Part shown: positions 1-11,960 of the stretch, in pieces | How positions within the stretch are numbered: the stretch's first letter is position 1 | Layout of the letters: each line of letters starts with the position of its first letter | Assembly (NCBI GenBank): GCA_024741835.1 | Contig: JAENRP010000142.1 | Span: 26,930 to 90,929 of the forward strand | Reading direction: 5' to 3' | DNA length: 64,000 nucleotides | DNA from: Diplocarpon mali | Lineage: Eukaryota; Ascomycota; Leotiomycetes; Helotiales; Drepanopezizaceae | Made by a program: the position numbers and the translations under genes | The notes under the pieces: generated by a model | Told to the model about the DNA's origin: nothing | The model's input: only the letters and a program-made list of their open reading frames with translations | Database searches by the model: none

Positions 1-16
1 TTATTTTTTTACTTTT

Positions 17-43
17 CACCTATAGACTGGGCCTAGAAGTCAG
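17..43. repeat. 28-bp near-palindrome, copy 1
   Basis: First copy in the window, one base shorter than the others. The core reads CTATAG-ACTGGGC-CTAGAAGTC. Differences from the family consensus are mostly C/T or G/A changes, as RIP would leave. Confidence 0.6.
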
Positions 44-440
44 AAAACGAAACTAGTAAAATAAACAAATAAGCTATAGAGTTATAAAAACAATTAAAAA
101 TAGTATTAACCTAGATATCAATTTTCCTTAGTTCTCTTTAGAGGTTAAGGAGAACTATTATTAAATAATACTCTCTTTGCTGAACGACCACTTCTTCTTA
201 TAGCATCGCTATTAGTATCCGATAAGACAGGTCTTAGTATAGCAAAAGCTTCTATATTCCTTGCGGATACTAGTATAGTATAATAGCTTCTGCCAATAAG
301 AAGAGAGACTTATATTATAATATTATTATTATTATTATCTTTATTATTATTATCATCTTTTAAAGAGTTACCTACTACTAAGGGAGATATAGCAGGGGAT
401 TCTATAGATATAAGTTCCTTATCCTTGCCCTTCTTTAGAT

Positions 441-467
441 TAAGTCGCAGGCCAGGCCTAAGAGTCA
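441..467. repeat. 28-bp near-palindrome, copy 2
   Basis: One of the best-preserved cores: GCAGGCC-A-GGCCT, symmetric around a single central base. The inner five bases on each side pair perfectly. Confidence 0.65.
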
Positions 468-1262
468 TTTCTAAGGTCTTTGCTTAAGGTTTCTTAATAC
501 TATATTTCTTAAGAAGAATGACTTCGTTAATTATATTATTAGCTTTAATACTATTATCTATGCCCTTAGTCTTAGCCTAAGACTTGTCTTTATATAGCTA
601 TAGCTCTAACTATTAAATCATTTTCCAAGTATTTATAAAATCTTTAAACAATTCTTACTTATATTTCTTTAAATAAGTTATCAATTGCGTAATATCCTTT
701 AAGAATAAGTCTTTTACTATTATTATAACTAATAGATTATTCTATAGTCTTCTTCCTATAAGCGCCTCTAATAATAGACTACCTTTTATTATTCTAAGTA
801 TTATATAAAACTTTGCAAATGATTCGCCTATAATACTCCATCTCGCAGTCTAAGGTCGCTTTATATTAATAGCTTTAATTAAAAAGTCCTCTAGGTCCAC
901 TCCATTCTTAAGGGCTTTATTCCTAACAACTTTGGTATAATTATTACTAACTATAAGGAAGCCGCCTTTACTAGGTTCCTATTCCGAATCTAGGTTAACG
1001 AATGTTCCTTATCTTATAAATACTAAGAATAGGATAGTCTTATTATAAATATATTCTTTTAAAAACGTCCTTTGTTTAGTATTCAATTCTTTTTATTAAG
1101 CAGCGCTTTATACTAAGTTTATTAAAATCCATTAAGCATTCTTAAGTCTAGTTAGTATAAGGATTAATAATTTATAAGACTTCTCTTATATAGCAAATTG
1201 GCCGGTCGACTGTTTAGCTACTAGAATGATATAGTAGTTAATAGTTCTATTATCAAAAGGAC

Positions 1263-1290
1263 TGACCCGCGAGCTGGGCCTAGGAGTCAA
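1263..1290. repeat. 28-bp near-palindrome, copy 3
   Basis: Core GCGAGCTGGGCCTAGGAG, flanked by TGAC on the left and GTCAA on the right. It keeps more CpG than most copies. Confidence 0.6.
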
Positions 1291-2492
1291 TCTTATAAAT
1301 CTTATATTAGTATCAATTCTAATTGCGACGATTTTTAAGTGGTAGTCAACCTTAATAAACTATATAGGCTTAGGGTATATCACTAGCTTATATAAAGAAT
1401 TATAATAAGTAAGCAGAACGCTTAGATATAATCTATAGTATATTCTTAGAGTCTATTGTATTAAACTGTGAGTTATATTATAAAGGAATGCAGATAGAAG
1501 AGCTGGCTTCTTATTAGAGACTTGGAAATGATATCTATATATTTCCAATTCTTCTTATACTAATATTAAAAATGAAGTCTTTGCGCAAGAACTATAACTA
1601 TATATACGTATAGCACTTAGGAAAGTATAATTAAATAGCTTAGGTATATTTAAAAAACCTTTGCTTTAGAATAATATCAATTTATTATTAATTAATATAG
1701 TATTATACTAAGCAGGAGTCTAGGCGATATTATGGAACAATTTAAGGGCCTTAGGTGCTACTTTAAACTTAGAGAAACCTAATAATATATCTTTTTTAAT
1801 TTAATTGGCCCTTCTATTGCTAATAGCCATAATTGTATAATTTCCTAAATGTAATAAAAATAAGGTTAGGTTAGGAGTGGTATAAAATTTATAGATATTA
1901 GACGATATATCTTTATTAGTAAGGCCTATTATTGCTAATCTATAGTACTGCGTATATTAGCATTTATAAAAAGTATAAAATTTTTCGAAACTGAAGTCTT
2001 CGAATATCCCTATTATAAATTTACTTAATTGTATCTTTATCTTTGGTATTACTATAATCTTGAATCTATTGCTATATTAAAGTATTATCTTAATATTAAA
2101 GGAAACTTTATAGCACTCTATAGAGATAATTATTATGCTATTTTCTGGCTTTTCTTTGAAGATATAGTAGGCGCCCTTCGATTTCTTATACTTAATAAAG
2201 AAATGTATAATATTATCTATAGAAAATTCGTCTTATTATAGCTTTATGATTTATTTAATAGCTCTTGCTATTACTTCTTATGCTAGCAAAACTTCTCCTT
2301 AACCTTCCTTTTTCAAACGCTTTATTATTGACTTATAGAATTTCAAAATAAATTTTTATAAGTCTTTGGAAAAGGTCTATATAATATTAGATATATCCTT
2401 TTTAGTATTATTAAAAATTTCTATTATATTAATAATAGGGTTATTCTCTTTATTTGTCAGATCATCTTCAAAGTCTATATTATTATATAAGA

Positions 2493-2520
2493 TAACCTAT
2501 AGGCTAGGCTTATAAGTCAA
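2493..2520. repeat. 28-bp near-palindrome, copy 4
   Basis: Lies inside the readable frame of remnant C without shifting it. On the minus strand it reads LTYKPSLQV. Confidence 0.65.
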
Positions 2521-2678
2521 CTTTTTTACTATTAGTATTCTAAGTATTCGGGGCATCTTTAAGAATAGTAAATCAAACTCATCTAAGTCTAATAATTAGT
2601 AATCGCAATAGTTAGCTATTTAAGTCCTAAGTATTACAGGTACCTTTGGTTTAAGGATATCCTCCTTATATAATACTT

Positions 2679-2706
2679 CTACCTATAGGCCGGGCCTATA
2701 AGTCAA
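2679..2706. repeat. 28-bp near-palindrome, copy 5
   Basis: Best palindrome of the set: CTATAGGCC-G-GGCCTATAAG, 10 of 13 arm positions complementary. It sits 186 bp from copy 4 in the same reading frame and reads LTYRPGLQV on the minus strand. Confidence 0.7.
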
Positions 2707-4325
2707 TTCAAGCTTACTTATCGATTCTGCCGCTATTAGTAGTAACTTTAAGATAGTAGGTATAATAAATTCCTATCTTTCTATTTTATTATCAAAGTAG
2801 TTTATAGTATACTTAGCTAGATATATTATTTTATCTTTTATAATAAGTAAACTATATTAAGACTATTGCAAGCTAAGGGTATTTAGAATAGTTTGATTTA
2901 AGAGTGCTAAATTATCGTACTATAATAGAATATCTTTTATTATCTAAATGGCCAAGTGCATAATAGTACTTAAGAAACCTATAAATTTTCTACCTTGCGC
3001 ACTATTTTCCTATAGCTTTTTTATACCCTCTTAAATAGTGAAATGATTTAATACCTATATGGCCTTTGCTACTAATTAGTATATCTTAAAAATTTTACCA
3101 AGCTCCTATAGGGTATTATTAGCAGTAATATCAGTTATAAAGTATATTTGAAAAAGTGTACTATAAGTACTACCTATAAATTATAATAATCTTTTCATAT
3201 ACTCATTTTTCTTATCTCGATTCTTTTAAAATAGATCAATTGAATTAGCATACCTTTAATATTCTTATAGAAATTTTTCATAATCGATTCCCTTTATCTT
3301 AAGCTTATTCTTAAGAAAATCATCAAAGCCTAAAAATCCTTCTTTAACTATAGAGATTCTATAATTTAATACTTCAATAGATGAGTTTAAGAATACCTAT
3401 TATTCTATTTTACCTAATGTTCTATAAGTACTTACTATATCTTCTAATAATCTTAATAACTTACCTTCTTATAAAAAGCCACCCTCTAATATTAGCTTAT
3501 TACTAATAGCATTTATTAACTTACTACCTAAGGCAATAACTAATATACTCTTCTTAAGTATAGCTTTCTTATTTGAGCTTAGTAGTGCTATAATGAATTA
3601 ATTAGCAAGGGGTAGCTTTAAATAAAGAGATGATTATTTAAAAAAGATTAATAATACAAAAGGCCTATACTAGAAAAGATTGACAATAGAAAGACAATAG
3701 TAGTTGGTACTAGTATTATAAGTCTAGTAGGGTTATAGAAAAAGTAAAAAAAAGTAAAATTGTAGTGCGAGGAGAGGCTTATTTATAGAGTTTGGAATTG
3801 CGCTAGTGTATAAAGGAAAAGTAGGTATAAAGAGGCTAGGAGTAGGAACAAAAGTAGGGTATAACTTATATAAGGACCTATAATTGGTAAATGATAATTG
3901 CCAAAGGTGAGGATGATATTTTAAAGGTAAGCGTTAGAAAGTTATATATAAAGGAAATAATTAAAGGATAGATTATATAAAGAATAAAGTAAAGTAAAGA
4001 ATATATATAGAATAGAATAATAAATAAAGAATAAAGAAGTGCTAGTATATAGAAAGTAGATAATCTTAAAAAAATTCAACTTCTAATTCGCAATCTCTTT
4101 AAATGGTTTTCAAAGGGGAGGTAGATTTAATTCTCTAGACTTAAGTCGACTCAATTGTTAATTCTATCGTTACTTCGAAGTTTCTTTTCTTATATTAGTT
4201 CTTATTTCTTAGCGATTTCTTAACTTTAAGGACTTCTCTTAAAGGATCTTCTATTAGTACCCCTAGATTTAATAATTAAGGTTTATTTAAACTATCTTAT
4301 AGGCTTAAGCCAGCTAAGTCCAACC

Positions 4326-4353
4326 TTACTTGCAGACTAGGCTTATAAGTCAG
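4326..4353. repeat. 28-bp near-palindrome, copy 6
   Basis: TTACTTGCAG-ACTAGGC-TTATAAGTC. The left arm keeps an unmutated CTTGCAG, useful for inferring the pre-RIP consensus ACTTGCAGGCC-N-GGCCTGCAAGT. Confidence 0.65.
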
Positions 4354-5210
4354 TCTTAGCGTTTTTAAGCTTAAGGGTAAAAATAAGAAATTAGTTCCTA
4401 AATCAGGGTCTAATACTATACTAGCGTCTTAGTTCGTCTCCTTTCCAAATCTTCTTATAATAATACCTTTATTAATTAGTGCATTAGGCTCTTAGATAGC
4501 ATTTACTTTATTATACTATCCTTAAGACTTAAGTTTATAAAGAAGCGACTTAGTATTTGTAATATTCGTTTAGGCCTTAATAAGGGCGTTAAAGAGCTTT
4601 TAATTATATTTTGCAAAGTGGATTTTCAATTTGTCTTTATTAAGAAGAAACAACTCTTATACTTCGATTATAACCGATGGATCTATCTAAGAGTATTAAT
4701 TAATAATAGCTTTAAAGAGGCTACCGCAGTTCTTAAGATAAAAAGCTGCCTTAAAAGGTATAGTAGTTTTATTTGCATTAATCTATTAAAGTATTAGAGG
4801 TTGCTTTAAAGTAAAGATTGAAAAGATAAAATTAGAGATTTAAATCTCATTTTCTAAGGTATTCTTATTATAGACGGTTATATAGTTATTATAAAAGGCT
4901 ATAAAACTACTAGTCTTATAAGAATTGTTCGAAAGCATTTTAAGAAGGTATCCCTATTTTATTATTACTATAATTAGATTACTATTATTAGTAATAGGTC
5001 GCAAGATCTCCTTTTACTTTGATTTCGCAGTTATTTAAGCTAGTTAAGATTTTGAACCAAGTGCTTAAGAAGTCTATCGACTTATCTTCTTTATAAATAG
5101 AGTAAGTTTTACATTTAATTAAGAGCCGACCTACCTATTAAGGCTTTTAGAAGCTGGCCCTTATTTAATCAGTAGGATCTAATAATCTAAGACTTGCTTT
5201 TTAATAAAAT

Positions 5211-5238
5211 TGACTTATAGGCCGAGACCGTAAGTGAA
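5211..5238. repeat. 28-bp near-palindrome, copy 7
   Basis: TGACTTATAGGCC is a well-preserved left arm. The right arm (GAGACCGTAAGTG) is the more degraded half. Confidence 0.6.
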
Positions 5239-6119
5239 AATCGGAATTTCTTTATTAATAGCACTTATATCCCTTTTTATTAAAACAACTTAATTATAAA
5301 GACTAAGGCCAATTAATTAAAGAGGTTTAAGGTAGGCCATAAGCTAATAGGCTCTTCTACTTTTCACTATTATAATTAAGAGGTAAAGTCTATAATGCAT
5401 CTAAAGGACTTATTAAGTAAGACTGAATATTATATTATAAAGAAAATAAAAAGGTATAAAGGTCGTATTATCTATAAGGCGGAAGTGATAAAGGTATATC
5501 TTTACTTCTTATCTTATAATAGAGAGGAATATACTTATAAAAGTACTATTATTAGTAGTAAAATTGTCAATTAGGAAGCGGCATCCGAAGGGTTTAGGCA
5601 TTACAATTGACCCTTCTTCCTCTATTTCCTCTTACTATTTATTACTTAATAATATCGAAAAGAAAGAATTATTCCATTCAATCGGCTCTAATGCCTTTAA
5701 GGCTTTAGGATTAGCCTTGAATTTTACTATACCTAAAGATGCCTCTATTATTAATAGGTTAGATTTGCGTATCTTTAAAGAGATAAAGAACTAATTATTA
5801 AAGTAGATTAGAAAAAGATCAATATCTTCTATTATATAAAGAAGTTTAAGGTATTTAATAGTTTTATTAATATTAAATCCTTTATAATTAAGACTATAGT
5901 AAACCGAAAGAGAGCGAATATAAAGGTTGTAAAGTCTTCTCCCTTCGATTCCTATACTAGGAAGATACTATTGAAAGCGAGTCTTTATTATAAAGGATAC
6001 TTAAATATCATATCATTCTCTAAGCTTAAGGTTGAGAATAACCGATTAAGGCATATTACTATAATTACAAATGTCTTAATTAATAGATTCCTCTTCGCGT
6101 TCTCTTTCTTATAAGATAA

Positions 6120-7446
6120 AATAGTCTTACTTAGTATTTAAAAGACTAGGTTCTTAACTTCTATAATTATTAAAGAATTAAACAATATCTATAGGAGCAA
6201 ACTCATTTAAGATAAGCTATTGAATCTATTTAATAGCTCTTTTAATTATCTTTAAAGCAATAGGAATAGGATCTTCTCCTATATTATTATTTTTAAAATA
6301 GTTATATATAGATATAAAGAAGTCAAGAACTAGCTCCTTTAAGTTATTAAGGAAGGAGTTTAAGTAAGCGCGCAATCCTTTAGTTTTAAATTGCAAATTA
6401 GCTAAGGTAGCTATCGAATAATCTATCCTTTTTAAAGGTTAAGCTAAAATAGGTCGTTTAGCTAAAGGAGAGTCCTTTAAAGATTCTGAAAATTCTAAAG
6501 AGGCTGTATTAAGCGTTCGGGCAATTTATTTAGTAGTAGTTTTTAAAATCATTTTAATAAAAGGTAGGTTAAGTCTAATTTTAAAATTCTCGTTTTTAAC
6601 TCTTAGTCTAGGACTATAAGTTAAATTATATAGTTTAGCACTTATTATATCTTTAAGTTAAGAAGCAAATTTTAAAGCAAGCTTAATTATAAATAACTAA
6701 TTCCCTTCTTTATTATTAAAGAAATCTTATTTAAACCTTAGTATAAGAGTCTAGTTCTCTTTTAAAATAAGTAAACTATAAGTAGAAGCGCAAAGCCTTA
6801 GTATATTAATAATAGTACTATTAGATAAGGTAATATCTATAGTTTAATTTAATCTTTTTATAGCCCTATTAGCTGCTATAAGTACTGTATTAGATAAGCT
6901 TATAAATTTGCGACTATAAATTCGATTACCTTAGAATTTTGCTACTCCTTTTTAAATAATAAAGAAATTAAGAATCTGAATAGCTTTAGCTATAAAAGTA
7001 TTTTCCTTAAGAATTTTTAATAACACTTGCCTTCTATTATTAGAATTAATATTTATTAGGAAGCGCGAACGAAATATGAGTCCTCTCTTATTAGTAGTTA
7101 AATTATCTAATCGTCGAATAGATTCTTCCCTTTTATCTTAATCTATTTTAAAAGTGTCGGCTAAGGTTATATATTAATTTGCGTCGGCTAAGAATTCCTC
7201 TTTAAAGATTCCCTTTAGTCTTAATTCTTTGGTTAGGAAGTCGTTAAATTAGAGAATTCCAAGGGCTACTTAGGTTAAAAGGTTATTAATAGCATTTGTA
7301 TAAGCTAAAAGGAGTTTTTATTACTTTATATCTCTTAAGGCTGCGTAGGTCGATTTGAAGCTCTTTAATAATATAATAGCTTTACTATCTTAAGAGAAGT
7401 TTATAATTAGTGCTTATTTATCCTCTATTATAGTAGATAAAACCAT
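6120..7446 (-). pseudogene. remnant B: second copy of the unidentified protein, RIP-inactivated
   Basis: The minus strand from a possible ATG at 7446 reads MVLSTIIEDK and continues for about 440 codons with stops mostly at expected Gln/Trp positions. It is clearly related to remnant C: FNDFLTKELRLKGI matches FDDFLKNKLKIKGI, DKREESIRRL matches DKKNEYMKRL, and IIKRAIK-I--LILNEFAPIDIV matches the C-terminal block of remnant C. The copies differ well beyond RIP-type changes, so they represent two element families or an old duplication. Palindrome copy 8 lies in frame. Function unknown; it starts about 350 bp downstream of the last readable part of the Gypsy pol remnant. Confidence 0.45.
6597..6624. 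repeat. 28-bp near-palindrome, copy 8
   Basis: In frame inside remnant B, where the minus strand reads NLTYSPRLRVKN. Confidence 0.6.
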
Positions 7447-7799
7447 TTGTGAGTTCTTTAAAGGTATATTGCTTATAAAAGATAAGAAGTATAAATAAGA
7501 GAGTTTAATAGGATATAAGAATTAAAAGGGCATATAAGCTATAATAGGTTTGCTATATATATATTAAGGAAATTGGACTTTTTATTTATTATTTAAGGAA
7601 AGTAATAGGAATGCTATAATTAAAAGCTAATATTAAGAATATAAAATAAGTTAAAGTAAGTAAGAATTTAAAGTGATTTTAAAAGATCTATATCTTAAAT
7701 AATAAAGGAGGCGACCTTACTAAAAATGTAAAAATAAGGATTAAAGGAAGGTAGGATAATTAATAGGCTAGGAAATCGTTTAGTATTCCTGTTTATATT

Positions 7800-8369
7800 C
7801 TTTAGATATTTTAGGAATAATAACTTAAGGTTACAATTAGTTAGGTATTTTAATATTCTTTACTTATAGGACTGGCTTATAAGTTAGGTTGGAAAAATCT
7901 TAGTCTTTATCTAAGGGTTTAAAATTGCTTATATTGCCGTTGGTTCCTATAGAAGATTCAAAGGTTATATCAATTTTTGATTCGTCTTTTAAAAGGAATA
8001 AGGTTTAGTTGTATTAATAAAAGCGCTTTAGTCGATTGGCTGCAAAGGTTCCTTTAATATCGACTCTATTAAGTTCTTAAAGAGAATAGTATCCCTTTTC
8101 TTTCTACTTAGATTTAACTTTAAATAGGCTAAGCTATTAATAGTTAAGTTTAGTATTTGCTAATATATTAATACTTCTTATAATATTATAAATTAAGATA
8201 AGATTATCTTTTCAAATAGGGTGTAATTTAAGTATTTTAAAAGCAGCTTATGCTTCCTTAGCTTTTTCCTAATATTGTTTCTTTTATAGAATGATTTCCT
8301 CTATATTTATATCTTAGAGCTTAAGTTATTAGTATCTTATCGCTAGTAAATTGGAATAGTTCTGAATTT
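7800..8369 (-). pseudogene. Gypsy remnant, pol C-terminal region
   Basis: Downstream of the integrase the minus strand reads a polyprotein C-terminus including GYYSL-ELNRVDIKGTFAANR and LKRFY. This matches the usual 'ELDGT..GTFAGNRLKRF' end of a large fungal Gypsy polyprotein family. Palindrome copy 9 lies just after it. Stops sit at Gln/Trp positions. No LTR could be delimited on this side. Confidence 0.5.
7860..7887. repeat. 28-bp near-palindrome, copy 9
   Basis: TTACTTATAGGACTGGCTTATAAG; near the end of the Gypsy pol remnant, reading NLTYKPVL-V on the minus strand. Confidence 0.6.
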
Positions 8370-9180
8370 GACTATAATCGAACAATCTTTAAATAGGCTA
8401 TTAGGATTCAAGAGGGAGCTATGCCTCTTTACTATAAATAAGGAAAAATGGTATAACTCCAATCGGTTTATAGATTATCGTTCGATAAGTAAAAAGTATT
8501 TTATAAAAGTATTTTATCTAATTCTTAAATCTTCTATAAGTAACTTTAGATAGCTTATTAAGAATATTGTAATATCCTTGCTTTACTACTCTATTAGCTT
8601 TCGAGTTATATATTAAGATTTGAACCTATTTAATATTATATTTTCACAAAAAAGCTTTAACTACTCCTTTATTTTTAAGGCCTTTATTAATAGTTAGTCT
8701 GCTAAAAAGTCTATAGTAATAGACTACGTCTTCTTAAAGGAACTTTGCAATAGATTTAAAGTTAGCAGATTTTAAAGGTCGTCCTTTAAACCATCTTAAT
8801 AGGTCTTCTTTTATTAGAATAAAATATATAATCTTATTTTTAATTATTAGTACTTATATAATATTAAGACTGACTTTATAGAAAAGGCCTAATAGCTAAA
8901 TTGGGAATAGGAGATTCTCTTTATAATTAGGTTTTCGTTTCTAATAGAGGATGCAACTTTTCATAAAGGCTTTGCAATCCTTAAAAGAACCCTTTTAAAA
9001 GAATTTCCTTAAGAGTTAGTAGTAGGTAGATTCAGCTCCTTAATAGCCAGTTTCTTTATAAATATCCTAGATAGCCTTAGCTTATAGTTTATTATTATTT
9101 AAATAAAGCTATATAAGAAATAAGTTATCGCTCCTTTTAAATAATTGCCGTTTTCGCATTAGATAAATCAAAGCTTTAGC
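8370..9180 (-). pseudogene. Gypsy remnant, integrase domain
   Basis: The minus strand gives a recognisable retroviral-type integrase. The segment with DIYKETGY precedes a zinc-binding part (SCILY-KRKP, a Cys lost to Tyr), then the core with RWFKGRPLKSANFKSIAKFL and SKANRVVKQGYY, equivalent to the 'SKANGVVERGH' block around the catalytic Glu. Stops and Cys-to-Tyr changes fit RIP. It follows RNase H directly, as in Metaviridae (order RT-RH-INT). Confidence 0.75.
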
Positions 9181-9294
9181 TTTAAACTTCTGAAAATCCT
9201 TAAGAGGAACTATTTTTAATTATCTAAGCGTAATTAAAAATTTCGCGATTTCTTTGGAGTTACTTAAGTAGTTAGGTGATAAAATTCTCTTATT

Positions 9295-9322
9295 TAACTC
9301 GTAGGCTGGGCTCGCAAGTCGA
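9295..9322. repeat. 28-bp near-palindrome, copy 10
   Basis: Between RNase H and integrase of the Gypsy remnant. Here the pol frame runs through it in a different register (reads RLASPAYEL), so the repeat is conserved as DNA rather than as one peptide. Confidence 0.65.
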
Positions 9323-9399
9323 GTCCCTTTAAGGCGATATATTAATAGATAATTAACTTCGTTCTCTACCTACTTATTAATATCTATTTTATCTTTTTT

Positions 9400-9960
9400 A
9401 ATTAAATTAAAGGGATAGGGACGAGTTCTTCTTAAAAGGCCGTCGGCGGTAGTATTTTTTATCTTTAGAATATATTTGACTTTAAAGTCTATTAGTCTTA
9501 TTTAAGCAATCTATTTTATTAGCAAGGCTTTTAATAGGTCGCTTATAGCTCTATTCAATTGTTCTACTAGCACTTTAGCATTAGTTTCAAAGATAAAATA
9601 AGTATTATAAAAGTCGCTTTTCATCTTTTTTATTACCTTTAAAGCGCCTTTGCATTCCTACTTAATAGTATTATACTTTATCTCTATTAGATTCTAAAGA
9701 CCGCTTTTAAAGTGAGTTAAATGTCTTTTCTATTAGCTATTAGCTTATTAAAGGACGGCACCCTATCTAATTAAGCTTATATTAACTATTAGTATAATTA
9801 GCCTAGCGTCGGCTCTATAGTTTATTTTAATTAGATATAGCGCTTTAAGTAACGCTTGCTTTAATTTTTTTATAGCCTTTATTTAAAGTTCCTCTTATTA
9901 AAACTTAGCCCCTTTTTAAAATAAGGTATAAATAGGTGCTGCCTTTTTAGCAAAATCCTT
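9400..9960 (-). pseudogene. Gypsy remnant, RNase H domain
   Basis: Readable blocks on the minus strand: IKDFAKKAAPIYTLF (linker after RT), KAIKKLKQAL, ECKGALKVIKKM, FETNAKVLVEQLNRA and NTTADGLLRR. These correspond to the 'ECKGVLKALKKVR ... ETDANTLVAQLNR ... TAADGLSRR' blocks of fungal Gypsy RNase H. Several catalytic-type Asp codons read Asn, consistent with G-to-A RIP. Confidence 0.75.
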
Positions 9961-10179
9961 AATTCAAATGCAATAGTATACTATAACGCTAATAAACGCG
10001 CAAGCTTCTACTATATTATTATACCTCTTCTATTTATCGATTTTAAGTACTTTAGCCCTTTAAGGACTTCGGCTATTAGAATTAGTAATAAAACTAATAA
10101 TTTCCATTAATAGAAGATAGTATTATAACTTTAGACTAACCGTTGCTCTTACCCTTTTAAATCGTATAAGTACCTAATC

Positions 10180-10700
10180 TAAGTTTTAAATATATTCTAT
10201 TATAAATCATTATATATTAAGAAGAACTTCTTTATAATTATAAAATGATCTTAATCCTTTTACTCTTATATCGTTTATATAAGGGAGCGTAATATTAGGT
10301 ATATAATCTATTAGTATCTTATAGATTACTTAAACAAATTAAGCAATCGAATTTATAGCCCTTTAAGGTAATCTTATTATCTAAAGTAGCTTAAAAGGGG
10401 TTTGAATTGCTATTATATCTCTCGATTTAACGTTAAGAATGAATTAGTTATATTTAGAGAAGAAGTTAATAAGAGAGCTATAGGTTAATCCTACGAATTC
10501 ATTTAAGAACTCATCTATATTCAGAGGAATATTAGTATCCTTAATAGTTACTTAGTTCATCTTTACTACTACTATTATTAGTCTATAAGTTCCCTTTTCT
10601 TTCTTAATAATTAGGAACTATTTATTCTTATAAAGGCTATTATAAAACTTAAGAATACCTTACTTTAGCTTATCCTTTAATATTTCAATTACCTTTTCTT
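10180..10700 (-). pseudogene. Gypsy remnant, reverse transcriptase domain
   Basis: The minus strand reads FLIIKKEKGTYRLI, then DTNIPLNIDEFLNEFVG, SLINFFSKYN and VKSRDIIAIQTPF. These equal the 'FLVKKKNGKYRLI ... NLPPNVDEFSEEFAG ... FSGYDQ ... SRDMTAFQTP' blocks of a widespread fungal Gypsy RT. The catalytic box, normally (F/Y)xDD, reads YINDI near 10268-10280: the first Asp has become Asn, a RIP-type G-to-A change that would kill the enzyme. Stops occur at expected Gln/Trp codons. Confidence 0.8.
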
Positions 10701-11261
10701 AAAGAGCTTTAAGGACTTCGAATGTTTTCTCTTATTAGGCTTTGTAAGGTATTATCTTAATTTTAATATAAGGCGTAACCTCTTTTCGAATCTGGCTAAG
10801 TTCCGTTTAATTAAAAGCTAAAGCGTCCTTTCGATTTATTAAGGTTTTATAAAGTAGTTCGCATTCTTACTTTATCAAATCTTCTTTAATTTTTAGCATA
10901 TTGAAATATTCTTTTATTAGCTAATATCTAATAGGTTTATTAGAAAATCTGCTTATAATAAACTTATCGAATTTGCTACCTAGCTTTAAAGGTCGAAGCT
11001 TTTTGTCTTATTCAAACTAATCATTTAATCCTTTAAGCTTTAAGCTATTAAAGATTCCCTAATCTACTGATTATACTTTATTAGCTTTACTTTTATATAT
11101 AATTCGAATATTAGCTAATATTATATTTCTCTACTTCTTTCCTTTTTTATTAAATCTTATAAAACGGTCCGAATTTTCCTTTTTAAAAATAAATAAAAGA
11201 TTTTTTAAGTCGTTAATTTAAAGTGTATAAATGGAAATATTATTAGTAATTTTATTATTTT

Positions 11262-11289
11262 TCATTTGTAGGTCCAGCTTATAAGTGAT
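11262..11289. repeat. 28-bp near-palindrome, copy 11
   Basis: In the spacer between the protease and RT regions of the Gypsy remnant. Reads ITYKLDLQMKN on the minus strand. Confidence 0.55.
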
Positions 11290-11423
11290 TTTTAGGTTTT
11301 TTAAAATGATTAGTAAATTATCGAAATTTATAAAACGAACTCTCTTTTTTGCCTTATTTTTCTTTTTTCTTAATTATTAATTTGATAAAACGCCGATTGC
11401 ACTATTTTTTAAAATTCCAGATT

Positions 11424-11451
11424 TGACTCCTAGTCTAAGATCGTAAGTTAA
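11424..11451. repeat. 28-bp near-palindrome, copy 12
   Basis: Only 162 bp from copy 11. The left arm TGACTCCTAG and right arm CGTAAGTTA are both diverged. Confidence 0.55.
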
Positions 11452-11819
11452 ATCGCTATTATTTAAAATTAGCAAACTTACCTTTCTTTTACTATAACTC
11501 CTTATTAAGTGCCTTCTTTTATTAGTATTAAGCCTAGCCCTTATGCTAGCTAATCGTTTCTTAAAACCTTGTTTTAGAATTCGGCTATATCTCTTACGAT
11601 AACTATTTATCCTTTTAAAGATTAATCTATATTTTAAAGACTAGCTTTTATAAAACTATCTTTAAGATAGTTAAATATTAGCTAAGATTTTAAAATAAAG
11701 GGTATTTTTAAAAGAATATTATTTAAAGAATTCTTTATTACTAAAAAGTTAATATAATTAACGATTCCTCTAACTCTAACCTTTACGTTTTTTACCTATC
11801 TATTAAAATTATATTTCGA

Positions 11820-11960
11820 TTTAAAGACAGTTGAATAAATAAGGAGTCAATTGCTAACAATTGTTAATTAAGCCATTTTTACTACTTTTCTAATTATTAT
11901 ATTAACTTTTAAACTATAATCGATTAGAGCCTTTACTTTAACTGATTCTTCTATAGAACA
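11820..11960 (-). pseudogene. Gypsy remnant, aspartic protease
   Basis: The minus strand reads ALIDYSLKVNIIIRKVV, matching the 'LVDSGAEVNVISRRVA' active-site block of fungal Gypsy proteases. The catalytic Asp is still present. The following Ser-Gly is altered. Confidence 0.6.

Larger units (their letters stand above)
1..1689. other. AT-rich RIP-degraded DNA, continuation of remnant C
   Basis: This stretch probably continues the unidentified minus-strand element whose readable part ends near 1.69 kb. I could not follow a single frame here. It holds ATT/TAT trinucleotide runs at about 318-355 and three copies of the 28-bp palindromic repeat. No gene is supported. Confidence 0.5.
1690..3594 (-). 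pseudogene. remnant C: unidentified transposon-associated protein, RIP-inactivated
   Basis: Reading the minus strand from about 3594 down gives one coding-like frame of roughly 630 codons, interrupted only by stops that fit Gln, Trp or Arg codons converted by RIP. I do not recognise the family. Readable pieces include FDDFLKNKLKIKGI near the start and IARAIK-IIKL--DEFSIDNII further on. The same blocks recur in remnant B (6.1-7.45 kb), so this is a real repeated protein, not chance. Two palindrome copies (2493 and 2679) lie in frame inside it and read as LTY(R/K)P(G/S)LQV. It may be a Gag-like or accessory protein of a large element running off the left edge; that is inference. Confidence 0.45.
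3595..6119. other. AT-rich RIP-degraded DNA, no gene recognised
   Basis: No domain could be recognised on either strand. Two palindrome copies (4326 and 5211) lie here. The longest open frame is a 76-residue plus-strand stretch at 5564-5794 (begins MSIRKRHPKGLG). It is free of stops but resembles nothing I know, and in DNA this AT-rich it may be a chance survivor. Minus-strand sequence around 4.1-4.5 kb is rich in Lys, Ser and Gln-type stops and could be the disordered start of remnant C's element. Confidence 0.4.
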
